From Calothrix anomala FACHB-343 (GTDB lineage: Bacteria; Cyanobacteriota; Cyanobacteriia; Cyanobacteriales; Nostocaceae): a stretch of 64,000 bases of DNA. The stretch spans positions 25,354-89,353 of the forward strand of contig NZ_JACJQG010000035.1 of assembly GCF_014696435.1 (NCBI RefSeq), in the 5' to 3' direction. The translations under genes were made by a program, and so were the position numbers. The notes below the pieces were generated by a model that saw only the letters and a program-made list of their open reading frames with translations, was not told where the DNA came from and ran no database searches. Below, one piece after another: positions 33,858 to 41,259 of this stretch; the first letter of the stretch is position 1, and each line of letters starts with the position of its first letter.

Positions 33858-33911
33858 AGACATTATGTCTAGACGGGTTGACAAGTAGCACCCCATACAG
33901 ACATAATGTCT
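33858..33911. promoter_or_regulatory. Pair of palindromic operators upstream of the XRE repressor
   Basis: agacattatgtct (33858-33870) and agacataatgtct (33899-33911) are 13-bp palindromes, each the reverse complement of the other apart from the central base. Their centres are 41 bp apart, about four helical turns, which puts both on one DNA face. The first overlaps the upstream ATG of the repressor. They are the obvious binding sites for the repressor dimer. Confidence 0.7.
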
Positions 33912-33992
33912 AGTCATAGACAACAAAAACACCAGCCAAAACGATTGGCTCGGTAAGAAACAGTATTTTGGCTGGTTCCAAAAGTGTCTCAC

Positions 33993-34157
33993 CTTGAAAG
34001 TGAAACCAAAACCAGGAAAGTAGCACTTTATGCAATAGCCGTTGAAAACCGATGAAAGGTGATTCAGGCTACCAGTGTCCTGTATGGTGTTTGGCTGAAT
34101 TTGGGAGAGATGACTTGGTGTTGTCTTATATAAGTCGTGGCTTAGTCAAAGCTGATG
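33993..34157. other. Intergenic region between repressor and structured RNA
   Basis: Little to report. The segment near 34021-34060 is mildly repetitive. No ORF with convincing codon use or ribosome binding site was seen. Promoters for the rightward small genes may lie here. Confidence 0.4.
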
Positions 34158-34326
34158 ACGTGCATTTGTATTGCAGCTGCAATCTGTAAAAGACCTTAGT
34201 AGGGCATTCCATAGAGCCAAGGGCTAATTGCTGACCTGGTGACAGGGTGGACTGTGGATATAAGACCTGGGTGAAAATCCCGTAGAGGCTGGCGTGTAGG
34301 TAATGGCTCACGCACAGATGCACTCA
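34158..34326 (+). ncRNA. Candidate structured RNA, possibly HEARO/omega-RNA-like
   Basis: About 165 nt closed by a long-range pairing gtgcat (34160-34165) with atgcac (34318-34323). Internal hairpins can be drawn: ttgcagctgcaa (34171-34182), cctg/cagg around gtga (34235-34246), ggg/ccc around gtgaaaat, and gcgtg/cacgc (34292-34313). The absence of a coding frame and the many paired segments suggest RNA. It resembles the RNA ends of IS200/IS605- or IscB-type elements, but no such protein gene is next to it. This is inference only. Confidence 0.3.
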
Positions 34327-34420
34327 TGAAATTGCTAATTACCGTGTAGTTAGTGATGGATCGCAGTTTTAAAGACAAAAGCGCGCAAACCCCCGCCAGC
34401 GCTGGCATTTTATTACTACT

Positions 34421-34783
34421 ATGACCAAAACAAAGTATGTAACCCGAAAAAAACGCATTCGCCAACTAGAAGCAGAAATTGAGCAACTCAAGACCCAGGT
34501 GAAAATCCTCACTGAGATGCTGGACAGAACAAACGCTATGCTTTTGCGATCGCGTCCCAGATTAGCGCGTGCAGTTGAGCGAGATATGCATGAATATCTT
34601 CAACATGATGAAAATTTACTCCCATCAGAAATGCCACAAGAACTGATGGGGAAAATCACCAGAAAGAAAATTACCCCGCAGCGCCCGCCGCGAAATTTAC
34701 CACTTGCACCCCGTGCAGACTTGGTAATCAACAGAAATTCTCATGGGCAACAAATCGCCACACACCGCCCATATCAAGCTTAG
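34421..34783 (+). CDS. Coiled-coil protein with basic tail, 120 aa
   Basis: 120 aa. The N-terminal half is a clear coiled coil (about 10-45, RIRQLEAEIEQLKTQVKILT). The C-terminal half is basic and Pro-rich (RKKITPQRPPRNLPLAPRAD). It has no membrane segment or cysteines. Its start lacks a strong Shine-Dalgarno. A hairpin (34867-34890) followed by four T residues may end its transcript. The function is unknown; the shape fits a DNA-bound scaffold or a small mobile-element accessory protein. Confidence 0.5.
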   Translation: MTKTKYVTRKKRIRQLEAEIEQLKTQVKILTEMLDRTNAMLLRSRPRLARAVERDMHEYLQHDENLLPSEMPQELMGKITRKKITPQRPPRNLPLAPRADLVINRNSHGQQIATHRPYQA

Positions 34784-34866
34784 TCGTCTCGTTAGGAGGT
34801 ACGTATAACGAAAAACACATGATTTTACGTCCGTCACGTATTTACAACAAAACCATGATTACTCAC

Positions 34867-34894
34867 AGCCAGCAGCACTGGTTGCTGGCTTTTC
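34867..34894 (+). terminator. Probable terminator
   Basis: Arms agccagca (34867-34874) and tgctggct (34883-34890) with an eight-base loop, followed by ttttct when the overlapping arm T is counted. It is a modest intrinsic terminator after the coiled-coil gene. Confidence 0.5.
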
Positions 34895-34930
34895 TGTGAC
34901 CAATAACCAACACCCAATGACGAACAACCT

Positions 34931-35119
34931 ATGAATCAACTACAAAAACAAAATTTACCCTGGCACATTTACAGACAAGAAAACCCATCTGCTAAATGGG
35001 TTTTTCATGAAGGATTTGGAACTCGTGGCGATGCAGAACATTACTTAAACTTTATGGGTAAATATGTACCCCAACTGCAACTTAAACTAGTTTTCGCTCA
35101 CGCTCAAGTTGAAGTGTAA
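34931..35119 (+). CDS. Small unknown protein, 62 aa
   Basis: 62 aa starting MNQLQKQNLPWHIYRQENPS. The phrase AKWVFHEGFGTRGDAEHYLN looks like a small alpha/beta unit with a conserved aromatic core. It has no cysteine or membrane segment. It is the first of five closely spaced rightward genes (gaps of 3 bases or short overlaps) ending at 36275, clearly one transcription unit. Confidence 0.55.
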   Translation: MNQLQKQNLPWHIYRQENPSAKWVFHEGFGTRGDAEHYLNFMGKYVPQLQLKLVFAHAQVEV

Positions 35120-35122
35120 CTC

Positions 35123-35422
35123 ATGGAAATCAAAACTATCAGTTATCAGCGCGTCTTAAACCTGGATAACTACGAAAGTAAACGCTTAGAAATGTTTGCA
35201 GAACTGCATCCAGGTGATGATATAGACTCTGAAACTTCCGCTCTTATGGAAACAGTAGAGCGAAAAATCAGAGAGAATGCTGCTAAAAAATATGAGGATG
35301 AAATTAACATCCTTCAGCAACAATTAAGCGACCTGAAACAGGAGATAAACCAGCAGATACACGAAGGTATAAGTACATCTCAAAATCAACAAACATCTAC
35401 CGAACCAGAAGATGCTTGGTAA
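35123..35422 (+). CDS. Small coiled-coil protein, 99 aa
   Basis: 99 aa from MEIKTISYQRVLNLDNYESK. The start resembles the short beta element found at the front of several small phage and cyanobacterial island proteins (I-x-Y-x-R-V-x-N-L-x-x-Y-E). It is followed by a long helix with heptads (KYEDEINILQQQLSDLKQEI). It is three bases from the preceding stop. The function is unknown. Confidence 0.55.
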   Translation: MEIKTISYQRVLNLDNYESKRLEMFAELHPGDDIDSETSALMETVERKIRENAAKKYEDEINILQQQLSDLKQEINQQIHEGISTSQNQQTSTEPEDAW

Positions 35423-35424
35423 TT

Positions 35425-35658
35425 ATGAGTGATGAATCTGTTACTTTACCAAAAGATTTGTATGTGTTGAACCTCCTAGGGATGGGAGTAGCAATACAAT
35501 TTCTCGCCAACATAACAGGCGAAGAAATTGAAGCTTGGAAGCAACATATAGGGGCAATAGCTACTGAGCAATACAAAAGCTTATCCCCTCTAGAAATTCA
35601 GCGAATAATTGATAATGTGAAAGTTCCTAGAACCGCTTGCCAAAATGATAAATTCTGA
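35425..35658 (+). CDS. Small unknown protein, 77 aa
   Basis: 77 aa from the ATG at 35425, two bases after the stop of the preceding gene; the in-frame TTG at 35416 would overlap it. MSDESVTLPKDLYVLNLLGM is followed by a helical segment. It is acidic overall with one Cys near the C-terminus. Its end overlaps the next gene by 14 bases, indicating coupled translation. Confidence 0.5.
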   Translation: MSDESVTLPKDLYVLNLLGMGVAIQFLANITGEEIEAWKQHIGAIATEQYKSLSPLEIQRIIDNVKVPRTACQNDKF

Positions 35659-35878
35659 CATTCCGAATTTCACCCCAGACCCAGCTTGGGATTACTACAT
35701 CATCTGGCATAGATGCCTAAGAGCTAAAGCCAAAATTGAACTAGCTTTAGCAGCATTAAGTAAACAAGAGGAGTTAAATCTTGATACTAATGAATCTTGC
35801 GATGACTTAATCCTTGAAGCTATTGCCGAATTAAATCAAATTGATTTTGAAAAAGAAGAGGATGAAGATGAAGATTAA
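35645..35878 (+). CDS. Small acidic protein, 77 aa
   Basis: 77 aa starting MINSDIPNFTPDPAWDYYII. An aromatic-rich N-terminus is followed by two helices and an acidic end (NQIDFEKEEDEDED). It contains two Cys (WHRCLRAKAK and NESCDDL). It overlaps both neighbours (14 and 17 bases). The function is unknown. Confidence 0.5.
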   Translation: MINSDIPNFTPDPAWDYYIIWHRCLRAKAKIELALAALSKQEELNLDTNESCDDLILEAIAELNQIDFEKEEDEDED

Positions 35879-36275
35879 AAGATTTCATGCACATTTTCTT
35901 ATCTCAATTGGTAGTTACAGCAATGAAAAACACGGATGGACTGTTGAGTTAGAAGATAATGAAACTGAAGAAGAAGTTGCAAATGAGTTGAGAGAACGAG
36001 CTATAAAGATTGTCGGTAAACCCGCTCATGAACTTTATGAAGAGAGAAGTAAAATCGCTCGTGAAGTCGCACAACTGGAAAACAAATTAAACAAATTGCG
36101 CCAAGAATGGGACGCTACCGCAGCATTCCTAAAAGCACAAGGATTAAACCCCGATGCACCCTCAATGCCTCAATTTCGTAATCTTCTAACTGCTGTAACA
36201 GTTGAATCAGAAGTTGTGACCACTGATGATGACGAAGATGATGATTACGACGAAGATGACGAAGATGATTATTAA
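35862..36275 (+). CDS. Coiled-coil protein with an extremely acidic tail, 137 aa
   Basis: 137 aa from MKMKIKRFHAHFLISIGSYS at 35862 (a second ATG lies at 35868). The N-terminal 60 residues form a beta/alpha unit, then a coiled coil (about 65-95, RSKIAREVAQLENKLNKLRQ). The last 16 residues are almost only Asp/Glu with two Tyr (DDDEDDDYDEDDEDDY). Such tails can mimic DNA or bind basic proteins, but no function is shown. It is the last gene of the five-gene unit before the hairpin chain and the IS110-like gene. Confidence 0.55.
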   Translation: MKMKIKRFHAHFLISIGSYSNEKHGWTVELEDNETEEEVANELRERAIKIVGKPAHELYEERSKIAREVAQLENKLNKLRQEWDATAAFLKAQGLNPDAPSMPQFRNLLTAVTVESEVVTTDDDEDDDYDEDDEDDY

Positions 36276-36289
36276 ATCCGCCTGATGAT

Positions 36290-36381
36290 GGCTACTTGAC
36301 TCAGTAGCCGAAACGGTAGCCAAAAATGCTACCGTCGTGGGTTGAGTCGCGCAATTCAACTCGCCTCTGGTTTTCCAGAGG
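36290..36381 (+). ncRNA. Chain of four hairpins upstream of the IS110-like transposase gene
   Basis: Four consecutive inverted repeats: ggctact/agtagcc (36290-36296, 36303-36309), cggtagc/gctaccg (36314-36320, 36328-36334), gttga/tcaac (36341-36345, 36356-36360) and cctctgg/ccagagg (36364-36370, 36375-36381). Three have perfect 7-bp stems. They lie in the 298-bp non-coding segment before the transposase start. IS110 elements encode a bridge RNA in just this position, so this is a candidate, not a demonstrated RNA. Confidence 0.4.
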
Positions 36382-36573
36382 GAAATAAAACAGCAGCACG
36401 GATTTTTCAATAGAAATGACCTTAAAGGTTTCGCATTTTCATGAATCCACTGCTGTTAATTATTTCCACTGTGCTTGAGTTTAAAAGTGAATTGTTTACA
36501 CTAATTTGGGTGATTCGTGACTCATTTTAGCACAGTTTTTGCTGCAAAATTTCACCAATTACTGAACCTTGAA

Positions 36574-37959
36574 ATGAGAATATTAGGCTTAGACGTATGT
36601 AAAAATAGCGTCGTCGGTTGGTTGATTAATACTGAAGAAAATCTTCCAAAAAACTTTCGAGAATACTTCAGAAAGCATCGCCGCCCAAAGGATAATGACC
36701 CATTAACTTTTAAAGCTCACATCGCGGGTATTAACGCACTGTTAGAATTAAAACCAGATGCAATTATCCTTGAACCTACTGGTATACATTACAGTTGGAT
36801 TTGGGCGCATATTTGCAGCATGGAAAATATAGAAGTTCGCTGGGTTGGTCATGCTGAGGTTAAACATTTCAGGAAGCAAAATAAACTACCTGATAAGAAC
36901 GACCAAGCAGATGCAGCCGCATTAGCTTTGTATGCTTTCATACACTGGCATAATGATGAGTTCTTCTTACATTTCAATGCTGGAAATGTGGCAAGGTTAA
37001 GAGAATTGTGGTTGCAATTGCAGTCTATTAACCGCATACAATCACCACCAATTAACCGCATTCGCCAACAGTTAGCTAAAGAATTTCCCGAAGCTGCTTT
37101 ATCTGCTACTAAACCTGGTGATGATGGTATGGTTCCTTTGTGGGCTTGGCTAGCCGGACGAGAACGGAACACAGTGCGTAAATCCAGTTATTACGACCGG
37201 CTTTATGCTAAATCCATCGCTCCAAAGTACAGAGTCGGAATTTCTGACTTTACCCGTACCCTGGCGAATTTACTATGTGATTTACGGGACTGGGAAAACA
37301 AGATGGTAGCTGAAATTCTGGAACTGCTCGATGCTCCTGAATTTATGCCCTACCGCAAAGTTATGACCCAGTTCGGAATTGGCGATCGCCAACAAGCGCT
37401 GTTTATTTCCCAAATTTACCCGATTACTAAATTTGAATCATTGGGCAGATTCAAGCGGCGGCTGGGCATGGCCAAAGATGAGGAGTCATCTGGTGATAAG
37501 GAAGCTTACAAAACTGGTGGGTCAAGATTTTGTCGCTCCCAGCTGTACTTGTGGGTATTTAACCGCATTGCTCCACACCACGCCAGACCCAAAAACGAAA
37601 CTGGCCAAAAGCTGGGTGATTTTTACGATCAGCGTAAATCCCAGTTTCAAGACAACCCAGAACTGTGGAAACAAAAAGCACTTAGCAGAACCCAGAAAAA
37701 AGCAATGGATGAACTTAGGCGATCGCTCAAAGAATCCCTACTGCCCATGCTTCCCAAAGACCAACAACCACAGATTGAAGCAATTCTCAATTTGACACTG
37801 CAAAACATGCAGTTGTCACTTGACCAATCGCTTGCGGGTAAAACTTCTTCTGTAAAGGAAAAGGAAATTAAACGCGGTTTCGGTAATTTAATCATCAGTC
37901 AAACTGCTGCTTATGGTCTGAGGCTTATGTTTAAAGAACTTAAGCGCGCTATTGACTAA
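36574..37959 (+). CDS. IS110-family (DEDD) transposase-like protein
   Basis: 461 aa from MRILGLDVCKNSVVGWL at 36574; the frame extends up to a GTG at 36517, but the family starts directly at the RuvC-like strand. The DEDD set is visible as Asp7 (LGLDV), Glu67 (IILEPTG), Asp110 and Asp113 (KNDQADAAAL). The C-terminal Transposase_20-like part contains MTQFGIGDRQQALFISQI, SSGDKEAYKTGGSRF and RSQLYLWVF; an SG pair is at 306-307. These enzymes use a bridge RNA to choose target and donor. It is longer than IS621-type enzymes (about 326 aa), with an insert between the two domains. Confidence 0.75.
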   Translation: MRILGLDVCKNSVVGWLINTEENLPKNFREYFRKHRRPKDNDPLTFKAHIAGINALLELKPDAIILEPTGIHYSWIWAHICSMENIEVRWVGHAEVKHFRKQNKLPDKNDQADAAALALYAFIHWHNDEFFLHFNAGNVARLRELWLQLQSINRIQSPPINRIRQQLAKEFPEAALSATKPGDDGMVPLWAWLAGRERNTVRKSSYYDRLYAKSIAPKYRVGISDFTRTLANLLCDLRDWENKMVAEILELLDAPEFMPYRKVMTQFGIGDRQQALFISQIYPITKFESLGRFKRRLGMAKDEESSGDKEAYKTGGSRFCRSQLYLWVFNRIAPHHARPKNETGQKLGDFYDQRKSQFQDNPELWKQKALSRTQKKAMDELRRSLKESLLPMLPKDQQPQIEAILNLTLQNMQLSLDQSLAGKTSSVKEKEIKRGFGNLIISQTAAYGLRLMFKELKRAID

Positions 37960-37962
37960 CAA

Positions 37963-37986
37963 TTAACTCCCTTGACAGGGAGTTAA
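37963..37986. repeat. Hairpin after the IS110-like gene
   Basis: Perfect 10-bp arms ttaactccct (37963-37972) and agggagttaa (37977-37986) with a tgac loop. It is followed by A residues, not T, so it is not a typical terminator. It could be part of the element's right end. Confidence 0.55.
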
Positions 37987-38039
37987 AAAATCATTAGTTC
38001 TTAGGCTAAAGTGAAAATGCTCACGACGATCTAGTTAAT

Positions 38040-38858
38040 TTGGCTAAACAACGACTCGATACACTTTTAGTAGAAAGAAATTTATGTACTTCCCGCGCTT
38101 TAGCACAGCGACTCATTCAGGCGGGGGAAGTCAGCGTGAATCAGCAGGTTGTAGATAAACCGGGTACAGAAGTTGATATTACTGCTGATATTCAGATTAA
38201 AGAGCGATCGCGTTTTGTTTCAAGAGGCGGCGAAAAACTGGCGAAAGCTTTAGAAAACTTTGCAATTCCTGTAGAAGGACGCATTTGTCTAGATGGGGGG
38301 ATTTCTACAGGTGGCTTTACCGATTGTTTGCTGCAAGCTGGAGCTAAACAAGTTTACGGCATTGATGTGGGTTACGGACAAGTTGACTGGCGCTTACGCA
38401 ATGACAAGCGGGTAATTTTGCGGGAACGTACCAACTTACGCCAACTACAACCACAGCAATTGTATGGCGAAAACGCTGCCATTCCCGATTTGGCAGTGGT
38501 TGATGTTTCGTTTATTTCCTTAACGAAAATCTTGCCAGCTTTGTGGCAACTCACCCAAGCGCCACGGGAAGCAGTATTATTAATCAAGCCACAATTTGAA
38601 GTTGGTAAATCCCGCGTTGGTAAAAAAGGCGTGGTGCGCGACCCAAACGACCATGCAGACGCGATTTTCCATGTCTTGCAAGCGGCGGAAAGCTTAGGCT
38701 GGAAATATCAAGGTTTAACTTGGTCGCCAATTACCGGGCCTGCAGGGAATATCGAGTATCTTTTATGGTTGAGAATGGATAGCGAAACACCATCGCCTAA
38801 TTTAGAAGCAATTCAGCATATCACTAAATCAGCGATCGCTAATTTGAGAGAAAATTAA
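38040..38858 (+). CDS. tlyA: TlyA-family rRNA 2'-O-methyltransferase (hemolysin A homologue)
   Basis: 272 aa. An N-terminal S4 RNA-binding domain (about 2-60, RLDTLLVERNLCTSRALAQR) is followed by an FtsJ-like SAM domain (RICLDGGISTGGFTDCLLQA, VYGIDVGYGQVDWRL, LAVVDVSFISLTKILPAL). TlyA proteins methylate 16S and 23S rRNA and influence capreomycin sensitivity. The only canonical start in frame is TTG at 38040, with no visible Shine-Dalgarno; the frame closes upstream at a TAA (38007-38009). Motif I reads LDGGISTGGFTD where I would expect LDVGASTGGFTD. The left flank belongs to the accessory island. Confidence 0.85.
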   Translation: MAKQRLDTLLVERNLCTSRALAQRLIQAGEVSVNQQVVDKPGTEVDITADIQIKERSRFVSRGGEKLAKALENFAIPVEGRICLDGGISTGGFTDCLLQAGAKQVYGIDVGYGQVDWRLRNDKRVILRERTNLRQLQPQQLYGENAAIPDLAVVDVSFISLTKILPALWQLTQAPREAVLLIKPQFEVGKSRVGKKGVVRDPNDHADAIFHVLQAAESLGWKYQGLTWSPITGPAGNIEYLLWLRMDSETPSPNLEAIQHITKSAIANLREN

Positions 38859-38865
38859 CAAAAAA

Positions 38866-39144
38866 TTAAACATCGTATATCAAGCACTCAACTGCTTCTG
38901 GATGCTGTTCGCAGTAGCTTTCTAAATCGGTTTTGCGTTTTTTGGCTTGCTGTTGATGGGCTTTTTCAGCTTGCAATTCTTCCACAATTTCCCATGCTAC
39001 AGCACAATTGGGGGAATTATCGCCATTGCGATCGCAGGTTGTCCGCGCTTCATTAATGGCTTCTTTGATGGCTTGGTCGAGGGTTTTGACGCCATTTTGA
39101 TGCGCATTCACAGCAGCCTGAACTACTTCTAAAGTTGTCTGCAT
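38866..39144 (-). CDS. CP12 domain protein
   Basis: 92 aa. Both disulfide pairs of CP12 are present: Cys37/Cys46 in TCDRNGDNSPNCAVAWEIVE, and Cys75/Cys84 in LESYCEQHPEAVECLIYDV. The core AWEIVEELQAEKAHQQQ is diagnostic. CP12 is an intrinsically disordered linker that binds GAPDH and phosphoribulokinase in the dark and shuts the Calvin cycle under oxidising conditions. The C-terminal YDV fits the GAPDH-binding tail. It is convergent with tlyA, with only seven bases between stops. It probably has its own promoter in the 850-bp gap on the right. Confidence 0.9.
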   Translation of the reverse strand: MQTTLEVVQAAVNAHQNGVKTLDQAIKEAINEARTTCDRNGDNSPNCAVAWEIVEELQAEKAHQQQAKKRKTDLESYCEQHPEAVECLIYDV

Positions 39145-39996
39145 GATACTTTTACCTTTCTGTCGTGAAATAGAGATGAAACTCCTTGCAAAACGTACTT
39201 TTGCAGGTAAATTCTATTCTGACAAATTTGCGCAGAATTGGCCTAAATATCTGACTTTTGGGCAAGATTTCCTGATTTTGGAATATGTCTATCGGTATAA
39301 AATAATGATAAGAAATTACAATATCAATTATTTGTAATTCTTGTTTTATAGCTACAAACACTGATAAATATAGCTTTTAACGATTAGTTAAAAATTGGCA
39401 CTGATTGATTTATTTTTATCTTTAAGCGGAATAGGGGATAAATCAAGTAAATATTACTGCTTAATTTACTGATTTATTCACAGATGAAATTGCGAAATTA
39501 CCGATTTCTCAGATTGTTGGCGATAGTTAAATTCTGTAATTTTGAAGACCTTATATAGAAAACTTTTAAGCACTGTAAACGTTAATACATAATATAAATT
39601 GCAAGTTGGTGAAGTACAGATAATCGTTAATTGTAGGGGCACTGGCACTGCCATGCCCCGAAGCGCGTACCTCATCTACCTGAAATATGCTGTAAATTGC
39701 AAGTTGGTGAGGTACAGATAATCGTTAATTGTAGGGGCACTGGCACTGCCATGCCCCAAAGCGCGTACTCAATATGAGAAATCGCGGAAACCTTTGCATA
39801 AGAGTATTTAAACCTTAGTGTCGCTTTTTTTATCTATAGCGATCGCTATTATTTTGCTGTAAGTTTAAGTGAATAATTTTTAAGGTTAGCTAACTTTTTT
39901 ATCTTAAAATAAATTTTATCTGACCTTTAGTATAAAAATATAATTCAGCCCTTAGTATGTTAACTGTCTTGACAGTAGTTGAGAAGAGGCTGAATT
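39145..39996. repeat. Intergenic region with tandem 98-bp repeat and hairpins
   Basis: 852 bp. A unit starting attgcaagttggtga and running through gtacagataatcgttaattg and a ggggca...tgcccc hairpin occurs at 39598-39695 and again, partly, at 39696-39768, spaced exactly 98 bp. The same unit without duplication occurs at 48232-48312, and a copy at 3989-4320 is split by the nested repeat. The rest is AT-rich and contains the promoters of the CP12 gene and of the small membrane protein genes. Confidence 0.8.
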
Positions 39997-40374
39997 GTGG
40001 AAATTCAATGGGGATTCAACTTTCTATCTCAGTTGATTCAGTTAGAATTTTGGCTGTTTATGCTAGGATTAATATCCTCAATTAGCTTTTTTATATTCAA
40101 AAATAAGATTAATTTTAAAAGTTTATTAGCTACCAGAAATAATAATCAATCTAGTCCGGATGGATTGCAGCTATTGTTAATTACTTTAATATTCGCAGCA
40201 TACTATCTGTTGAATGTGTTGTATAGCGTCAAGATTTGCAAATTGAAGCATGTACCTTGTAGTATGCCACCAATCCCCTCAGAATTTTTGTTTGCATTCG
40301 GAGGGAGTAATTTTGTCTACCTTTGGGGTAAGTTATCTACAATTTTGAAACAACGGAGTTCCGGGCGTGTTTGA
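39997..40374 (+). CDS. Small membrane protein (first of a pair), 125 aa
   Basis: 125 aa with a GTG start at 39997 (MEIQWGFNFLSQLIQLEFWL). Two clear membrane segments (about 15-35 and 52-74), and the C-terminal SEFLFAFGGSNFVYLWGKLS may lie at the membrane as well. No family is recognised. It overlaps the next gene by eight bases, and both end in a similar FxGxSSxxYxxGK motif, so they are probably distant paralogues that form one complex. The role is unknown. Confidence 0.55.
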   Translation: MEIQWGFNFLSQLIQLEFWLFMLGLISSISFFIFKNKINFKSLLATRNNNQSSPDGLQLLLITLIFAAYYLLNVLYSVKICKLKHVPCSMPPIPSEFLFAFGGSNFVYLWGKLSTILKQRSSGRV

Positions 40375-40801
40375 TGTGCAGAAAGACTTTTTAATTCTGG
40401 CGCTGGTGATTGGTTTTACTCTGACATTTTTTTTGGTAGTTTTAGAAGTATTCATTCTTATATTTATTTGGGAAGGTACTTGGAATTATGATGCTGAGAA
40501 AAAAAGAGGAATTAATTTGAATAAACTGATTAGTGACAGTTCAGGTGATGCTAGCCTCGCACGTTTTCAGTTATTAATATTTACTTTTGTAATTTCTATG
40601 AGTTTGGTACTTATTATTACTAGTAGTCAGCCACCAGCTTTCCCGACAAATATTCCCGATCAGATTTTAGGTTTATTAGGTATTAGCAGTACTTCTTATG
40701 TTCTTGGTAAAGCCTTACAAAATCAAGTTAAAAATCAAGATGCACAATCACCCGTGACTTCAGAAAACCAAAGTTCAAATTCTGATTCTAATACCAATTA
40801 A
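40367..40801 (+). CDS. Small membrane protein (second of a pair), 144 aa
   Basis: 144 aa starting MFDVQKDFLILALVIGFTLT (GTG at 40367 just inside the previous gene). Membrane segments at about 7-32 and 67-88, then ILGLLGISSTSYVLGKALQN, which mirrors the C-terminus of its upstream neighbour. The hydrophilic middle (residues 33-65) contains EGTWNYDAEKKRGINLNKLI, and the tail is Ser/Gln-rich. The function is unknown; a membrane channel or anchor pair is a guess. Confidence 0.55.
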   Translation: MFDVQKDFLILALVIGFTLTFFLVVLEVFILIFIWEGTWNYDAEKKRGINLNKLISDSSGDASLARFQLLIFTFVISMSLVLIITSSQPPAFPTNIPDQILGLLGISSTSYVLGKALQNQVKNQDAQSPVTSENQSSNSDSNTN

Positions 40802-41052
40802 ATAAAAGAAGATGACAGATTGTAGGGTTAATGACAGTCAACCGCCTTGGAATGAATTCCAAGGCTAATAGCCCAAGTCTACTGAAGTAGACTCAAGATT
40901 TTGAGGATATTTAGGAATCTGACGATGACTTTGGCTATTAGCAAGTAACTTCAGTTCCTTGCGGTAACTGGGTTTCGCGTTAAGTTGATACAGTTTGGCT
41001 CTGCCATTCTTTCTATAATAGATTGATGTATCTTTAGAGATTTAATAAAAAT
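40802..41052. repeat. Intergenic region with palindromes
   Basis: The palindromes ccttggaatgaattccaagg (40849-40868) and agtctactgaagtagact (40878-40895) precede gggtttcgcgttaagttgat (40970-40989). The last is the reversed terminus of the nested repeat found at 4033 and 20467. I read it as a third, highly diverged relative of that repeat. Confidence 0.6.
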
Positions 41053-41201
41053 AAGCGATCGCACTCTGAACACCATGATTTCACCTCAAAATAAAAGCGA
41101 TCGCACTTTGAACACCATGATTTCAACTCAAAACAAAAGCGATCGCACTCTGAACACCATTATTTCACTTCACAACAAAAGCGATCGCACTCTGAACACC
41201 A
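41053..41201. repeat. 42-bp tandem repeat, four copies, each with a HIP1 site
   Basis: Units begin at 41053, 41095, 41137 and 41179 with aagcgatcgcactctgaaca and continue through ccat and a less conserved second half. The exact 42-bp spacing (a multiple of three) and the HIP1 octamer in each unit are notable. It ends about 59 bp before the start codon of the kinase gene. No reading frame uses it. Confidence 0.85.
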
Positions 41202-41259
41202 TCATAGCAAGCAGAAATGGGAACACTTAATATATACACCTGCTGATATTTTCCCAGAC

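Larger units (their letters stand above)
25854..37990. mobile_element. Putative integrated accessory island (boundaries uncertain)
   Basis: This stretch gathers features of mobile DNA: a tyrosine recombinase, an XRE repressor with operators, an IS110-type transposase, a candidate structured RNA, clusters of tiny unknown genes and a collagen-like surface operon. It is flanked by ordinary chromosomal genes (an unknown gene with apcF beyond it on the left, tlyA on the right). I could not identify direct repeats or att sites by eye, so the exact ends, and whether it is one element or several, remain open. Confidence 0.4.

Noticed and set aside
37379-37795. 138-codon plus-strand frame
   Set aside because: It is an alternative frame inside the IS110-like gene; the DEDD frame carries the motifs.
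41053-41201. CRISPR array
   Set aside because: Only four units, with no unique spacers between repeats, and the HIP1 octamer accounts for part of the identity.
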